Part shown: piece by piece, positions 55,001-64,000 of the stretch
Layout: the number at the start of each line of letters is the position of its first letter
Numbering within the stretch: position 1 is the stretch's first letter
From: Sipunculus nudus
Taxonomy: Eukaryota > Annelida > Sipuncula > Golfingiida > Sipunculidae
DNA: 64,000 nucleotides
Direction of reading: 5' to 3'
Assembly (NCBI GenBank): GCA_026874595.1
Contig: CM049307.1
Span: 32,041,862-32,105,861, forward strand
Translations under genes and position numbers: made by a program
The notes under the pieces: generated by a model
Databases searched by the model: none
What the model was told of the DNA's origin: nothing
Seen by the model: only the letters and a program-made list of their open reading frames with translations

Positions 55001-58000
55001 GGCAGATGTGGTATAAAATAATATAACAGGACTTGACCTCAATTTTTGGTTCCTATGATGTTCATCTGACAAACTTAATACATTTAGACATTGCATGTCC
55101 AGAACTGTTCCATGATAAATTCATGATACAAAAAAAATACTTGTACCCATAACTAAAAACATAAATCAAGATATTTTTAAAAATTCTATATATTTTGTGA
55201 TATGCTTAATCAGATTTTATGCAGCAATAGTGGTCATAGGCAATATTGGCAATGGGCTTTCTTCAAATAAAAAAGACTTACTTTCTGCAGTATGTGAGGA
55301 TATTGTATGTGCTATCTTCACAGCATCATGGCTATGAAACTTGTAGGTTTCTGGAAGAGGAAAACATGTAAAACATATCACAAACTGCATCAACAATAGG
55401 TACAGATTGACTGGAATACTGATCTATCATGGACCAGTCCTACCTAGAAAGGTAAAGAACTAGGATACAGGTAGTCAACAAGCAACTATGTGTATCCGCC
55501 AAAATCAGAGTGGGATGGGTGAAGTGAGGCATGGATTGAGTGGCAAGGGGAAATAGAGTGAGGTGTGTTGCATATTAGCATGGATGTCTGCAGCCGAAAT
55601 GAGTATACAGGTGGTGCCACCTACCACAAAATCCAGAAAGCTATCCAAGTTGAGCAGGTAAGTCAAACCACTACTTGTATATGAGTGATTTAATCCCATA
55701 GCAGACAAATAGAAGGATGCTGTGCAAAAATGGTGGCAGGGGGCGCCACCAATTTTGTGTATGATTATGAGCTATGCGAGATCTATACACAAGCAAAATA
55801 TCAGGGGGATATGTCAAACTAGTTCTTAGTTCATAAGCCTGAATGTCTGCAGCGTAAACATAAATGTAGGTGGCACCACCTGCCACAAAATCGAGAAAGC
55901 TATCCAAGATGTATAAACATGCAAAATTTTAGGCAGATAAGTCAAACAACTACCGAGATATGAGTGATTTTATCCCGAAGCAGACAAACAGACGGACACT
56001 GTGCAAAAATGGTTGCAGGTGGCGCCACCATTTTCAGTGTATGTTATAAAGCTATCCAAGGCCTACATTTGTACTAAATTTTTAGCCTGATCAGTCAAAT
56101 GTTTCCCGAGATATGTGGGTTTATGTGTGGAAACAGAAACACAAATGATGCTGGGCAGAGAGGAAAGGTCAGAGGTCAACCAATAATGCAAGTGCAGTAG
56201 TTCACATGTGACCCGATCATAATTCCCAATTTTTAAAAATTCTGCCTAGTGGTTATGGAGGAGTTCTCCGGAAACCTATGCAGGGGCGGCGGCAGTGGCA
56301 GTGGCAGCCGCGGCATCCAACTGAAAACATAGCATCCACAAAACTGTTTTGGCGGATACAATTACACTAAAGCAGTGAAGAAAACTGCAGGAAAAGGACT
56401 GTCTTATGAGTGGAAGCACACACAATTTTAGAACAACTGACACACCATGCCTGAGAAATTTTGATGTATAAATCTAAAACAAAGGACCAATGGGTTATGA
56501 CTCGCTGCTGAATTTGACTTTGGCTCTTATTTTGTAAATTTGTGTATATATCTGTGTAATGGCATTCATAAAGCTCAGAAGAAATGTCCTTGAAATCTGG
56601 TAGCAGTAAAATACAAAATATGGACAACAGAACTAAAACCGTGACAATAACTCTAAACTCAATAACTCTTTTTACAGCTTTAAAAATAATCTTAAAACAT
56701 AGCCATTATAATCTCATAAAAGTGGTATTTTTTTTTATATTTGCATGATAGGTCCGGTGAAATAGAAAAGGGCAGTCAAGAAGTGACTATATATATATCA
56801 GCCAAATCACAGAGGCATTGGTAAAGTAAGGCATTGAATGTTCGTGACATGATATGACTCCAAATTTGTGGCAACAGAGATGCCAATTGATCTCCTCATA
56901 TATGTGCAATTTTCACCAAGAACAGATCTACAGATGGTTACTTGATGAAATTGTTGTAGGAGGCCCAAGCAGTCTTGTATACAAGATAAACCATTCCAAG
57001 ATCTTTGGATATGAAAATTTTCAGGTAATACGTTAAACATACCACTGCAGAGAAACAATATAAACATAATGAGAAGGTGGCACCACCTGTCTGATCTTTG
57101 ATGGATCTAAGTTGTATGAAAATGATTGTAGGTGGCGTCATGAGGCTTGATTACCAGATGGATGTATCCAAAATCTGTGGATATGTGAAATTTCAGGCTG
57201 ATATATTAAACCACTCCTGAGATAAATGTTTGAACATATTCTACAAATACATGATTGTAGGTCATGCCACTAGTCTCATGAAAGAGAAATCTACCCAAGA
57301 CAGATGAACATGTAAAATTTAAGGCCAAGACACCAGTACACTACTGTGAATACTGCATCAATGTATTTTTCTAAAACAGGAATGTAGGTTGCGCCACCTG
57401 TCTGGTGACCCTGGTCTACAAGAAAACTCTTCAAAACTTTGATTTGGCAGATACAATTATTCATTTTCACTTCAATGTTTAACACAGATCACTTCCACTT
57501 GGGATGCTCTAAAAGCCAATGTCACCCTCAAAAATTTTGGTCTAGCCTCTGGGACTAGAAAATTTGTCTTCCTTTTGAAAGCCCTGATTAATCATTAGTC
57601 TTGTTCACAAGAATAATACAAGATGGCAGCAAAACTGTGCTGATACCAAAGTATCATGACCTACAGCTGAAGATTACAAATATTGTTTTTGACATGTTCC
57701 ATAATGCTAAATGGGTTAAGCTATAAAGTTGTCAAAGTAATTTTGACTTCCCTGGATCAGGAAAACTAAATTCTGTTCCACAATTTGGTGCCCAATGAAA
57801 TGTGTTGATCATTTCTTATAATAACAGTTCATATCCAGAAAGAAAGCAGCCATGGAGGAATGAGGCATAGGCCGATTAAACTAGAATGAAACAAAAACCA
57901 TACCTTGTATTATATTTTAGTAATTCATTAAAGTCAGTATATGAGAACACAGTCTATTTTTTACAACATCTCAACCAATCTGATGAAGGCAAAGGTCACT

Positions 58001-61000
58001 GGTCAAACATTTACATTTAAAGCTGCTGATTGGATGTTGAGTGTCATAAATGTTTTAAATATGTAATTGTCAAAGTGAGGCTAATATCCCATGACAGAGG
58101 GCATGTCAGTTGGCAAAAACCAAGAAGAAACAACAGGTTGCAAAATATTTAGGATGTTTTTGTTATGTATAGTTTTACATCTCATATACGCGTTTTTTCC
58201 CTTGTCAGCTTTAGCGTTAATTTGTGTGTTTATATTTAAGTTTCAGAGAACAATCGCAAATTTTCAATGGGAATCCCACAGTGGAACAACCTATATAACA
58301 GCCAAAGAGTGTCACGGTTCAATGTGCAGGGAACAATAATCATCTGGGCATCCCTGAAAATGAGCCATGCACATCGTGACTATAGTTTACACAGCATGAG
58401 TGACTCAAGTCACAAAAACTGCAGGATTTACATACTGTACATCACACCATTACATTAAGGTGTTGCCAGGTAAATCTAAATGGGCCACTTAAAAAGGCCT
58501 GTATTTACTTCCTGAGAACAGGGTTTAAAAAAGAAGTACCACAGGCCTAAAGGCCAGATAATATAAACCACTAGTCCTAACATGTATACAGAAGTCATTT
58601 AGTTTTATTTTGTGATTCATTCAGTTACTAAATGACAGATTTAAGGCAATTTGACATACCAGTTTATTTTTCATACTTGTCTATCTTCAGTCACTACCAC
58701 AAAACATGTCAAGCAGCTCTATGACAGTACATGAAAATTGAGGTCTTCATGATCTTAGTTTTACTAGCCTTGGCTTTCTGGGGAGTGTTAATCTCTAACC
58801 CATGAGGAGTGATTGGACACCTCTCAGCTCGCCTGTCTGAAATCAACTTCCTCTGAGCTGAGATACAATCTTCACTGTACACATGCTCAGTGGTCCTCAG
58901 TATGTTATGGTTAGAATCATTACTATCACTTACATAAGACATTTCCATAAAATTTTTCTTTAAAGTAAATTACACAGAAATAACTAAATAACAAACTAGG
59001 GACCCATGGGTCTCAACGCTCAGCGAAATTTGTCTTTGAGAATATTTTTCTGAGCTTTCTCAAAATGTTGGTCCTGTGACCTTAACCACTGACCTTGTGA
59101 AAAAATATCTGAGAACTTACTATCCTTGAACTTACAGCATTTAGATTATTTAAAATCTTTTAAAAAAAGGGTCCAGTGACCTTGATCTCTGATTTCTTCT
59201 ACAATTTGTTCCCAAGTGTCATTATCTAAATACCATTTCTGGTAATTTTGGTCAAAATCCACTGGAGGCCACCACCAGGCCTGTCTATCTGAACAGACAT
59301 AGAAGACGAGGATAACAATGGTTGGATGCCATGAACCACAGATATGCATTTTCCTCTTTCTGCCATAGGTGCAAGTTAATTTGTCTTGTGTGGAGATAGT
59401 CAGGAAAATCAGGTAGACAAGGGTGGTAGAATGGACTATAGTGATGAGAAGCGTCAACAAGGTAAATTTCACCAAGCATGTATATTTCAGTAATAGTGTT
59501 AATCTGACAGTTCAATTAGTGTATAAGTTGGTTCTGATTTTTGGGAATAAATGCAATCGTAATTTTTTTTTACCCGGGTCACAAGGTACTACATGTAAAA
59601 TATAAATAACCTAAACCTACAGTGTAAGGTTTCCAACTCTTAGTTTCATGAGTAAATGTCAAATGTCAAGTACAGAGTCTCTGGGTCTAAAAGCCCTCAT
59701 CTGTGTACCAATTATAAACAGATGACCAATTACAAAAGTGGCATGATAGAATGGAGAGAGGATAGAGGGAGTCTTTATAATTTGTATGATCCATCACTAA
59801 AGCTCAGCATGAAAGAAAGTTCATTATATTCCCACCTAAAACAATATGAAAGGGTTACTTTTAAAAAATCTTAAGAAATAAAAGGTACATGACAGAATGT
59901 TGTATATTTAGCTGTCCTGACCTATCTGACAGCCGTTGGAGCGGTCTATCCTCAGCACCAGTTTATCATGTCGTCCTGGTTCTGTGTAACACTGAGCCAG
60001 CTGCTGCAGCGGCCAAAGGTACTGGACCTTGGGCGAGGACTGGTGATGACTTAGACGAACTACCGAAATGTTCCTCATAGTCAGGAATAATGCTACCCTA
60101 GTGTCTTGCCGCTGTCCACCAGGATTACATGGTGTCACCACCCACCTGTGCACTGAAAGAAAATGAGAAATCTCTTGTTAACGGAATGTTTTATCATGCC
60201 TGATTTTAGTGCCATCTACTGTAGTGTAAATTCAACAATTAAAAGTAGCAAGTGATCCGCAACAATTTTGACACAATAACCTAATATAAACTGAGAACTC
60301 AAAACCTGATCGAGACAAGGAGGACTGTGAACAGGCCATACTCAGGACACACCAATGGAAAAGAATTCTAAACTTTGTCAACTACAGCAGTGTTCAAGGT
60401 GACCATGACAGGTGGTCATAATGATTTCTTTCCAAATTTGCTTCCAAGGTGAAACAGGTGATTGTGGATCAGGCACATTCTCTTATATTTCTCACTGCTC
60501 AGGTATAAATGTAATATGACTGCAAGTACACCCTGAAACATATATATATATATATACATATGTGTGTGTGTGTGTTTATATGTGCTGGGAACAAACAATC
60601 AAAGGACAACCTTGGTTTTTTATCCAGATGTAACCATATAATCACATCCCTTACATCCTCTACCATCATTTCACCAAATCAAGGTAACCAAGTCATCTCT
60701 GGGACAGCTATATTTCGTACTTACTACTCCTTTAAATGATAATCCATAGTTTCAAAGCTTCAGTTAAAAGGCTTAACTCCCACCACAGTTCAATGCGAGA
60801 TTAGTGATTTGACACAGGCCTCTGTAGGATATCGAAAGTTTGTGGTTATTTTGGAAACAAGGAGGCACAATCAACGTAAACATGTAACCCAAAACCACAA
60901 ACTCAATATACTCAGGATATTAATTGTATTTGCACAAACATTTTACTTAATTATTCAATCAATCTGAAATCCTTTATTGTGTACATAGTAACACTGTGAG

Positions 61001-62906
61001 GACCCTAACTGATCCTATTCCAAGATAATACTTTCTTCTTTAAAATTAACTATACTTAAGGTGTGCATTTGCTCTGTGAAAAAAAGATGATGTTTAAAGC
61101 TGCTGTTGCTGATACCAAAACTATGAAGAAAATGATGCAAAGGACAAAAGTTTTTCATGAGAAGTACCTACTACAGACATGCACCTTCATATGACAGACA
61201 CCTCTCAAAATCTATTACAGACACTTCTCTATTTCAAACAAATCTATTTTTATATACAGATACATCTGTGTTATACACATTTCCCTATGTCAAACTTCTT
61301 AAGATACCCCTATTTATTACAGACATCCCAATATAACATATATTATCTTCTTTCAGACACCTCTCCATTGCAGACAACTCTCTGTTTCTATCTTCTCCCT
61401 GTTACAAATATCAAAATATTACAGAAATCTCTCTGTTACAGAAACCTCAGTGTTACAGACACCACAGTGTTACATATATCTACCTGTTACAGACACCTCA
61501 GTGTTACAGACAGCTCAGTGTTACAGACAGCTCAGTGTTACAGACAGCTCAGTGTTACAGACACCTCAGTGTTACATACATCTACCTGTTACCCACACCT
61601 AAGTGTTACACGTCGTCCTGTTACAGACAACTACGTAATATAGACACCTCAGTGTTACACATGGCTACCTGTTACAGAAACCTCCTTATTACAGACAACT
61701 CAGGGTTACATAAATCAACCTGTTACAGACAGCTCCCTATTATATACACCTCAGTGTTACATATGTCTACCTGTTATAAACACACCCCTATTACAGACAC
61801 CTCAGTGTAACACATGTCTACCTGTTACAGACAGAATCCTATTACAGACACCTCAGGGTTACATAAATCTACTGGTTACAGACACCACCTTAATATATAC
61901 ACCTCAGGGTTACATACATCTACCTGTTACAGACATTTCCCTTTACAGACACCTTTGTGTTTCACATTTCTACCTGTAACAGATGCCATTACAGACACCT
62001 TAGTGTTTCATACATCTTTACCTATAAACAAACACTCCCTATTACATACATCTCCTTGTTACTGACACCTCAATATTAAAGACATCACCCAGTAATAAAA
62101 CTAAAGGTCCTGACTGTGTCTGTAATTATTTGGATGTAACAGTATACCTCTTTTACAGCACTTCTCTATGCATTCCTGTTTATTTATTCTCCATCCTATA
62201 TCCCTCATTAAACAGGCCTGTGAACCACTGAGGCAGAACTGTTACTAGAGTGTGTCAAATGTTCTGGCAGCATGTACTCAGCTTCTAGCATGTCTATTTA
62301 ATGATTCTTGTTTATGGGAACATATGCATACCCTCTGAATGCACTCAGGACAGCTATGGAGTATGGCACATATTACTTTGTATAATAATGTATTGTTTAA
62401 AAATATGATAATAGTATATCATTATATGAATCCTGTACTATTTACAATGAAAAAGTTTTTATCCTGATAGTAATAAATTAGCTGTGGATATAAACTGACA
62501 GCTGTGGTTATGTATAACAGAACTTTATATATTATGCCATCATTTATGTACGGATCCAGCAATTCAATAAAACCAGCTCTTGAAACTCACATGATGTATG
62601 ATAGTATCTGCAAACCTGCCAGATTTGACTTACAGCCAGCTATGAAGCTACTTCATCTGTAGAATGTATGTGATTTCTGGCTTACTCTGGGTATATTTTA
62701 ACGATGTGTAGTTAACTATTGCTGCAAAAAATTCTTAAATAACACTTCTGTGAATGACTGATGAGCTTGAGCCCACAGATAGAGAAACCTGATGAAACAC
62801 TAACAATTAATTGTAGGTGATAGCAGGTGAACCGTTTGTCATTTACAAAGTCATCTGATTTGCCCCATGTCCTTGCTGGACTTGTTTGGATTATGGTAGA
62901 TGCCAT
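36805..62906 (-). CDS. Death-domain adaptor with PTB/PH-like domain and Pro-rich linker (about 7 coding exons)
   Basis: I do not recognise a named ortholog. Joining minus-strand exons 62789-62906 (tentative), 59922-60152, 55282-55350, 44405-45245, 43670-43778, 37983-38136 and 36805-37013 gives 576 codons plus stop, with agreeing phases at every junction. The N-terminal part looks like a PTB/PH fold: strands such as TRVALFLTMRNISVVRL, a WPLQQL turn, a strand DKLVLRI, and a C-terminal helix TYKFHSHDAVKIAHTISSH. Next is a Ser/Pro-rich region (about residues 140-350) with a class II SH3 ligand PPVPPR and a stretch SIEDLPPPPPTP. Then an acidic helical segment (YDINELIKDQEVLKDTRDY). The C-terminus is a death domain (DWKMLAGEIG, LRHW, CSLEELKKMLSDRKDLLNIL). 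Death domains mediate homotypic assembly in apoptosis and innate-immune signalling. An adaptor role is inferred from the domain layout only. Intron 3 (45246-55281) and the intron at 38137-43669 are packed with repeats. Confidence 0.8.
37548..37912. repeat. 41-bp minisatellite, about 9 copies, next to a splice donor
   Basis: Unit close to AGGTATTGTAGGTGGCACAT plus CCAAACTTTCAGAAGTGTGCC. It lies in the last intron of the death-domain gene, about 70 bp past the donor of exon 37983-38136. Confidence 0.85.
37983..38136 (-). CDS. Death-domain gene exon: first half of the death domain
   Basis: Acceptor attttgttacag, donor attg|gtaagt. Encodes VAFTLQRVLKCKPPHPDTLK then LKPKQRVELCFGLYERYG and DWKMLAGEIG. 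The DW..LA..IG motif marks helices 2-3 of death domains. Phase 0 in, phase 1 out. A 41-bp minisatellite begins about 70 bp past the donor. Confidence 0.92.
38458..43039 (+). mobile_element. Family H element, copy B (4.6 kb, intact form)
   Basis: Same ends as copy A: TTAGCTCAGCTGACT hairpin, (GTCC)n at 38508-38563, and CAGCTGAGCG...GTCCCTTGTT at the right. It lacks the TIR insertion and the 602-bp duplicate of copy A and otherwise differs mainly in homopolymer and microsatellite length. Sits in the intron between exons 37983-38136 and 43670-43778 of the death-domain gene. Its 60-106-codon frames recur in copies A and C but carry no known domain. Confidence 0.85.
43040..43669. other. Intron sequence of the death-domain gene
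   Basis: No recognised repeat or exon. Confidence 0.5.
43670..43778 (-). CDS. Death-domain gene exon: basic/acidic connector
   Basis: Acceptor tttacttatttcag, donor acat|gtaagg. Completes Lys and encodes IDKFKKRLSRSLETINIPER then DEPSGDDDVHYFSYRH, a basic helix followed by an acidic loop. Phase 2 in, phase 0 out, matching both neighbours. Confidence 0.85.
44040..44396. repeat. About 20-bp minisatellite directly after a splice donor
   Basis: Unit close to ATCTAGGTAAATGAAGAAA, many imperfect copies, ending 8 bp from the donor of exon 44405-45245. Read on the transcribed (minus) strand the units are TTTCATTTACCTAGAT, which resemble weak 3' splice sites. Confidence 0.85.
44405..45245 (-). CDS. 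Death-domain gene exon: long Ser/Pro-rich linker
   Basis: Acceptor tctatcttcctcag, donor cgcaa|gtagga. An 841-bp open exon, by far the longest coding frame in the window. It opens KQSSSTPAPTSSDV, contains many TP/SP sites, PPIPPVPPRSP (class II SH3-ligand core PPVPPR), DLPPPPPTPL, a Ser/Leu-rich block, an acidic segment around SDISETDAAESNLYDIN, and ends PPRRPIPLPR. Likely a disordered scaffold region that binds SH3 domains and is phosphorylated (inference). The frame continues four bases past the donor to a TAG, but the exon splices in phase 2. A short-unit AGGTAAATGA minisatellite starts right after the donor. Confidence 0.88.
45246..45755. other. Start of the large intron of the death-domain gene
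   Basis: A short CA-rich microsatellite at about 45508-45540; otherwise nothing recognised. Confidence 0.5.
45756..46265. repeat. About 143-bp tandem repeat with TGACCTCTGACCT
   Basis: GTGACCTCTGACCT recurs near 45771, 45911 and 46059 with similar following sequence (AATTTTGATG..AAT). It ends at CCCGTCCTAGACGGACG and abuts a family H end. Confidence 0.65.
46269..47299 (-). mobile_element. Family H element, truncated copy (minus orientation)
   Basis: Begins AACAAGGGACCCATGGGTCA then GCGCTCAGCTG, the inverted right end of the family. The hairpin end was not found, and the far boundary is set only by the next copy. Confidence 0.45.
47300..48065 (-). mobile_element. Family H element, truncated copy D (minus orientation)
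   Basis: Begins AACAAGGGACCCATGGGTCC, including the perfect palindrome GGACCCATGGGTCC, then TGACGCTCAGCTG. It matches the right part of copy C in reverse orientation (GGAGACAGGGAAGAGGATTG and following). No hairpin end. Confidence 0.65.
48228..48785 (+). mobile_element. Family F element, truncated copy
   Basis: Begins ACTAGAAAACGGGTAGTCG with the TAGTCG/CGACTA hairpin. Holds two monomers with GGTGGCGCCACCTG and TATGAGTGATTTTA, then breaks off. Confidence 0.7.
48795..49115. repeat. About 165-bp tandem repeat, 2 copies
   Basis: GTGTCACATAT..AAATGT, CATAAAAA..ACAAAAATCATT and CCTAATCAGCTCT each occur twice with the same spacing. Confidence 0.65.
49501..51499 (+). mobile_element. Family F element, long copy with five 275-bp monomers
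   Basis: Begins ACTAGAATATGGGTAGTTG and ends with the GTATCCACAAAAC/GTTTTGGCGGATAC hairpin. TATGAGTGATTTTA recurs at about 49748, 50007, 50279, 50554, 50827 and 51103 (spacing about 259-276). Each monomer has up to two copies of the palindrome GGTGGCGCCACC or variants. Non-coding. Confidence 0.85.
51500..52428. other. Intron sequence of the death-domain gene
   Basis: Includes a small cluster of TCTAGACG repeats at 51839-51910. No gene recognised. Confidence 0.5.
52429..52766. mobile_element. TAA-flanked short TIR element (Harbinger-type)
   Basis: 338 bp with inverted repeats of about 37 bp (GGCCAAAA...GGTTCTCAGGCAC at the left, inverted at the right). TAA flanks both ends (52426-52428, 52767-52769), as expected for PIF/Harbinger elements. 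No transposase. Confidence 0.75.
53037..54599 (-). mobile_element. Family H element, complete copy F (minus orientation) with ~142-bp monomers
   Basis: Begins AACTAGGGACCCAGGGGTC then TTGACGCTCAGCTG; ends with GGACGGACGACGG and the CTCAGTTGACT/AGTCAGCTGAG hairpin followed by CTAA. The core repeats about every 142 bp (GTGACC at about 53371, 53517, 53661, 53801, 53943) with the phrase TGACCTTGACCTTTGACCT. Confidence 0.8.
54600..55281. other. Intron sequence of the death-domain gene
   Basis: AT-rich, no recognised repeat. Confidence 0.5.
55282..55350 (-). CDS. Death-domain gene exon: C-terminal helix of PTB/PH-like domain
   Basis: Acceptor ttttcctcttccag, donor gaaa|gtaagt, both strong. Encodes (E)TYKFHSHDAVKIAHTISS then HTAE. 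The aromatic strand followed by an amphipathic helix is the usual end of a PTB/PH domain. Phase 1 on both sides. Confidence 0.8.
55459..56361 (+). mobile_element. Family F element, compact copy
   Basis: 903 bp, complete at both ends: ACTAGGATACAGGTAGTC at the left and CAAAACTGTTTTGGCGGATAC at the right, with two ~277-bp monomers (55680, 55957). It lies about 110 bp from exon 55282-55350 and is the reference used to recognise the split copy at 2356-9978. Confidence 0.8.
56478..56640 (-). mobile_element. Family H element, degraded end
   Basis: AACAAAGGACCAATGGGTTATGAC followed by CTGCTGAATTTGAC resembles the right end of family H in inverted form. Boundaries uncertain. Confidence 0.4.
56762..57462 (+). 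mobile_element. Family F element, diverged copy
   Basis: Begins GGGCAGTCAAGAAGTGACT, holds GGTGGC-type monomer pieces (GGTGGCACCACC, AGGTTGCGCCACCTG) and ends CAAAACTTTGATTTGGCAGATACAA. Both hairpins are degraded. Confidence 0.6.
57463..58993. other. Intron sequence of the death-domain gene
   Basis: Frames at 58091-58339 (+) and 58709-58948 (-) are open but unsupported. No recognised repeat. Confidence 0.45.
58994..59190 (-). mobile_element. Family H element, truncated copy G
   Basis: AACTAGGGACCCATGGGTCTCAACGCTCAGC, split across two motifs, then sequence matching the start of copy F (CTGTGACCTTAACCA.TGACC, AAATATCTGAGAACTTA). Breaks off near 59190. Confidence 0.65.
59922..60152 (-). CDS. 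Death-domain gene exon: core of PTB/PH-like domain
   Basis: Acceptor ttttctttcag at 60153-60163, donor gatag|gtcagg. Encodes HRWVVTPCNPGGQRQDTRVA, LFLTMRNISVVRL, WPLQQLAQCY and DKLVLRIDRSNGCQI. Alternating hydrophobic strands and the Trp-Pro-Leu turn suggest a PTB/PH superfold. A second possible acceptor (tgcacag) lies 7 bp inside and would change the required phase. The donor is weaker than others in this gene. Phase 1 in and out. Confidence 0.75.
60153..61178. other. Intron sequence between tentative first and second coding exons
   Basis: A short TA/TG microsatellite at 60540-60575. No exon recognised with confidence. Confidence 0.45.
61179..62095 (+). repeat. 17-bp minisatellite, about 50 imperfect copies
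   Basis: Unit close to GTTACAGACACCTCAGT, most regular at 61433-61600. Because 17 is not a multiple of 3, three units give one 17-residue peptide period, which explains the overlapping long plus-strand frames (61179-61643 and others). Confidence 0.88.
62789..62906 (-). CDS. Tentative first coding exon of the death-domain gene
   Basis: On the minus strand ATG at 62904-62906 has a good context (aaaaATGG) and opens MASTIIQTSPARTWGKSDDF then VNDKRFTCYHLQL, a soluble, protein-like sequence. Using donor cag|gtttct gives phase 1, which fits the next exon; that donor is weak. An alternative donor att|gttagt at 62804 would be phase 0 and would need another exon. The exon, its end and its start are all unproven. 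Confidence 0.35.
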
Positions 62907-63059
62907 TTTTGCAAGCTTCTTGCATAATAAACACATGGATGTGAACAAAATGGACAACTTGTGCAACATGTTTACGTTAAAGATATATATATATTAGTTT
63001 AGGTAGTCCCTTCAATGAACAAGATGGCCATTGTCTCAGTTCAGTCCTTGTATATATAT

Positions 63060-63205
63060 TTTTGTATAATATGTGCATGTGGATACACATATGTATGTGT
63101 GTGTACAGGTGTGTATATATGTATATATGCATGTATGTGCATTTATGTATGTGTGTGTATGTGTGTATATGTATGTGTGTGTGTATATATATGTGCGGAT
63201 ATGAT
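63060..63205. repeat. TG/TA-rich microsatellite
   Basis: Mixed TGTG/TATA/TATG tract that generates open frames on both strands; not coding. Confidence 0.85.
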
Positions 63206-64000
63206 TGTGTATATAGCTGTATATGTACCATATGTATATCTTTACTTTTATATATACATTATAATAATAATAATTAGTTTTATATAGAGCCAATTCTCCT
63301 ATGGTCAGACTCACAGCACAATTTACACGCTCACACATATCCACATACAATTTCATGGAAATTTACTCCCTGTGCCTATCCCAAAAAAAACAAAATGATG
63401 CACATCTAATACTTATAAAAGGAATTCCGTTCACGTTTGTTTGCGGTGTTCTCTAAAACCGCATTGTGTAAAATACTGTGCCATACATCATTTTTAAGGT
63501 TATTATGCCTGCAGTGGCATAGGCCATATGAGAATAAATAATTTTTAAGGTACATATAGTTTTGAGTGATTTTTCCTTTTTTACTGACTTGCACAGACGG
63601 AGCACAGCCGAACTGCCTTCGACAATGACAGGAACGCATGCATTGTGGTCTTTCAACCTCAAACACTGCTATTCTTCATATGAATAACGCTTGCTTTCAG
63701 TGAGAGATTTGAGCCTGTCGGCTCTTTGAATTGAACGAGGCTCTTACCCACGTGCGTGGTCGGTAAAAGAGAAAAACACATGTTTCTCACTTCATGAAAT
63801 GGAGAGTTCAACCCAGGAGGAATAATGACAAAACTTATTCAAGGTCCCAATTTCAAGAACAGGCGTGGGGTGGGGTGGAATGGGATGGGGCAGAGTGGTG
63901 TCTGGCCTCAAAATATGTCTGATACGACGAAAAAAAAAAGTTGCGGCAGTTGAAAATGAATACAGACCCTCTGCATGGAGTCCCATCGGGTCCGCTTCTG
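63206..64000. other. Unassigned right edge of the window, locally CpG-rich
   Basis: 63580-63760 is richer in CG than its surroundings and holds CACGTGCGTGGTCGG. It could be a 5' region of the minus-strand gene, but no TATA or start could be fixed. G-rich stretch GGGGTGGGGTGG at 63867-63878. Confidence 0.3.

Noticed and set aside
58091-58339. 82-codon plus frame with a hydrophobic segment
   Set aside because: No similarity, no splice or promoter context; could be chance in AT-rich DNA.
58709-58948. 79-codon minus frame with Ser/Asp-rich start
   Set aside because: Looks protein-like but no acceptor/donor pair in a usable phase was found; kept out of the death-domain gene model.
63015-63356. 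Frames on both strands at the TG/TA tract
   Set aside because: Produced by microsatellite sequence (Cys/Val/Tyr or Thr/His/Ile repeats).
1-64000. LTR retrotransposons, reverse transcriptase, viral genes, rRNA
   Set aside because: No RT motifs, long terminal repeats, integrase or rRNA-like sequence was recognised on either strand by eye.

Overview
This is a eukaryotic, AT-rich, intron-rich nuclear window. It most likely comes from an invertebrate animal. The repeat landscape (GTCC-microsatellite elements with terminal hairpins, families carrying GGTGGCGCCACC, many short TIR elements) suggests a mollusc, possibly a bivalve, but that is inference. There is no bacterial-type gene, operon or CRISPR array. 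Nearly all longer open frames lie in repeats or introns and are not genes.

Two genes are supported, arranged tail to tail. (1) Plus strand, 745-23768: the 3' two thirds of an ABCG2-type half transporter. Thirteen exons can be joined with consistent phases and GT-AG boundaries. They encode the end of the nucleotide-binding domain, an extended linker, six membrane helices and the stop codon. The ATP-binding exons lie upstream of the window. (2) Minus strand, about 62906 down to 36805: a gene for a candidate signalling adaptor. It has a PTB/PH-like fold, a long Ser/Pro-rich region with an SH3-ligand motif, and a C-terminal death domain. Six exons are well supported and a first coding exon is proposed. 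I cannot name this gene.

The rest is mobile or tandemly repeated DNA. Family H elements start with a TTAGCTCAGCTGACT hairpin plus (GTCC)n and end with CAGCTGAGCG...CCCTTGTT. Family F elements have GTATCCGCC hairpin ends and GGTGGCGCCACC monomers. Both are built like non-autonomous Helentron-type elements. Two near-identical 4.6-kb H copies sit in introns of the two different genes. In the 12-kb ABCG intron a three-level nest is readable: an F element is split by an H element, which is split by a 1,866-bp TA-flanked TIR element carrying a tRNA-Ser-like remnant. Two empty sites are visible elsewhere in the window. Short TIR elements with TA, TTAA or TAA target duplications are also present, including a CpG-intact / CpG-decayed pair.

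The intergenic space (about 25.8-36.8 kb) holds a 1.75-kb TIR element, a nearly perfect 980-bp tandem duplication, a 22-copy ~64-bp satellite and a TTAA-flanked element. Several minisatellites lie within tens of bases of exon edges (35-bp units before an ABCG exon; 41-bp and ~20-bp units just after death-domain gene exons). Functionally, the window joins an ABCG2-like efflux pump to an unrelated death-domain adaptor; nothing in the sequence suggests they act together.
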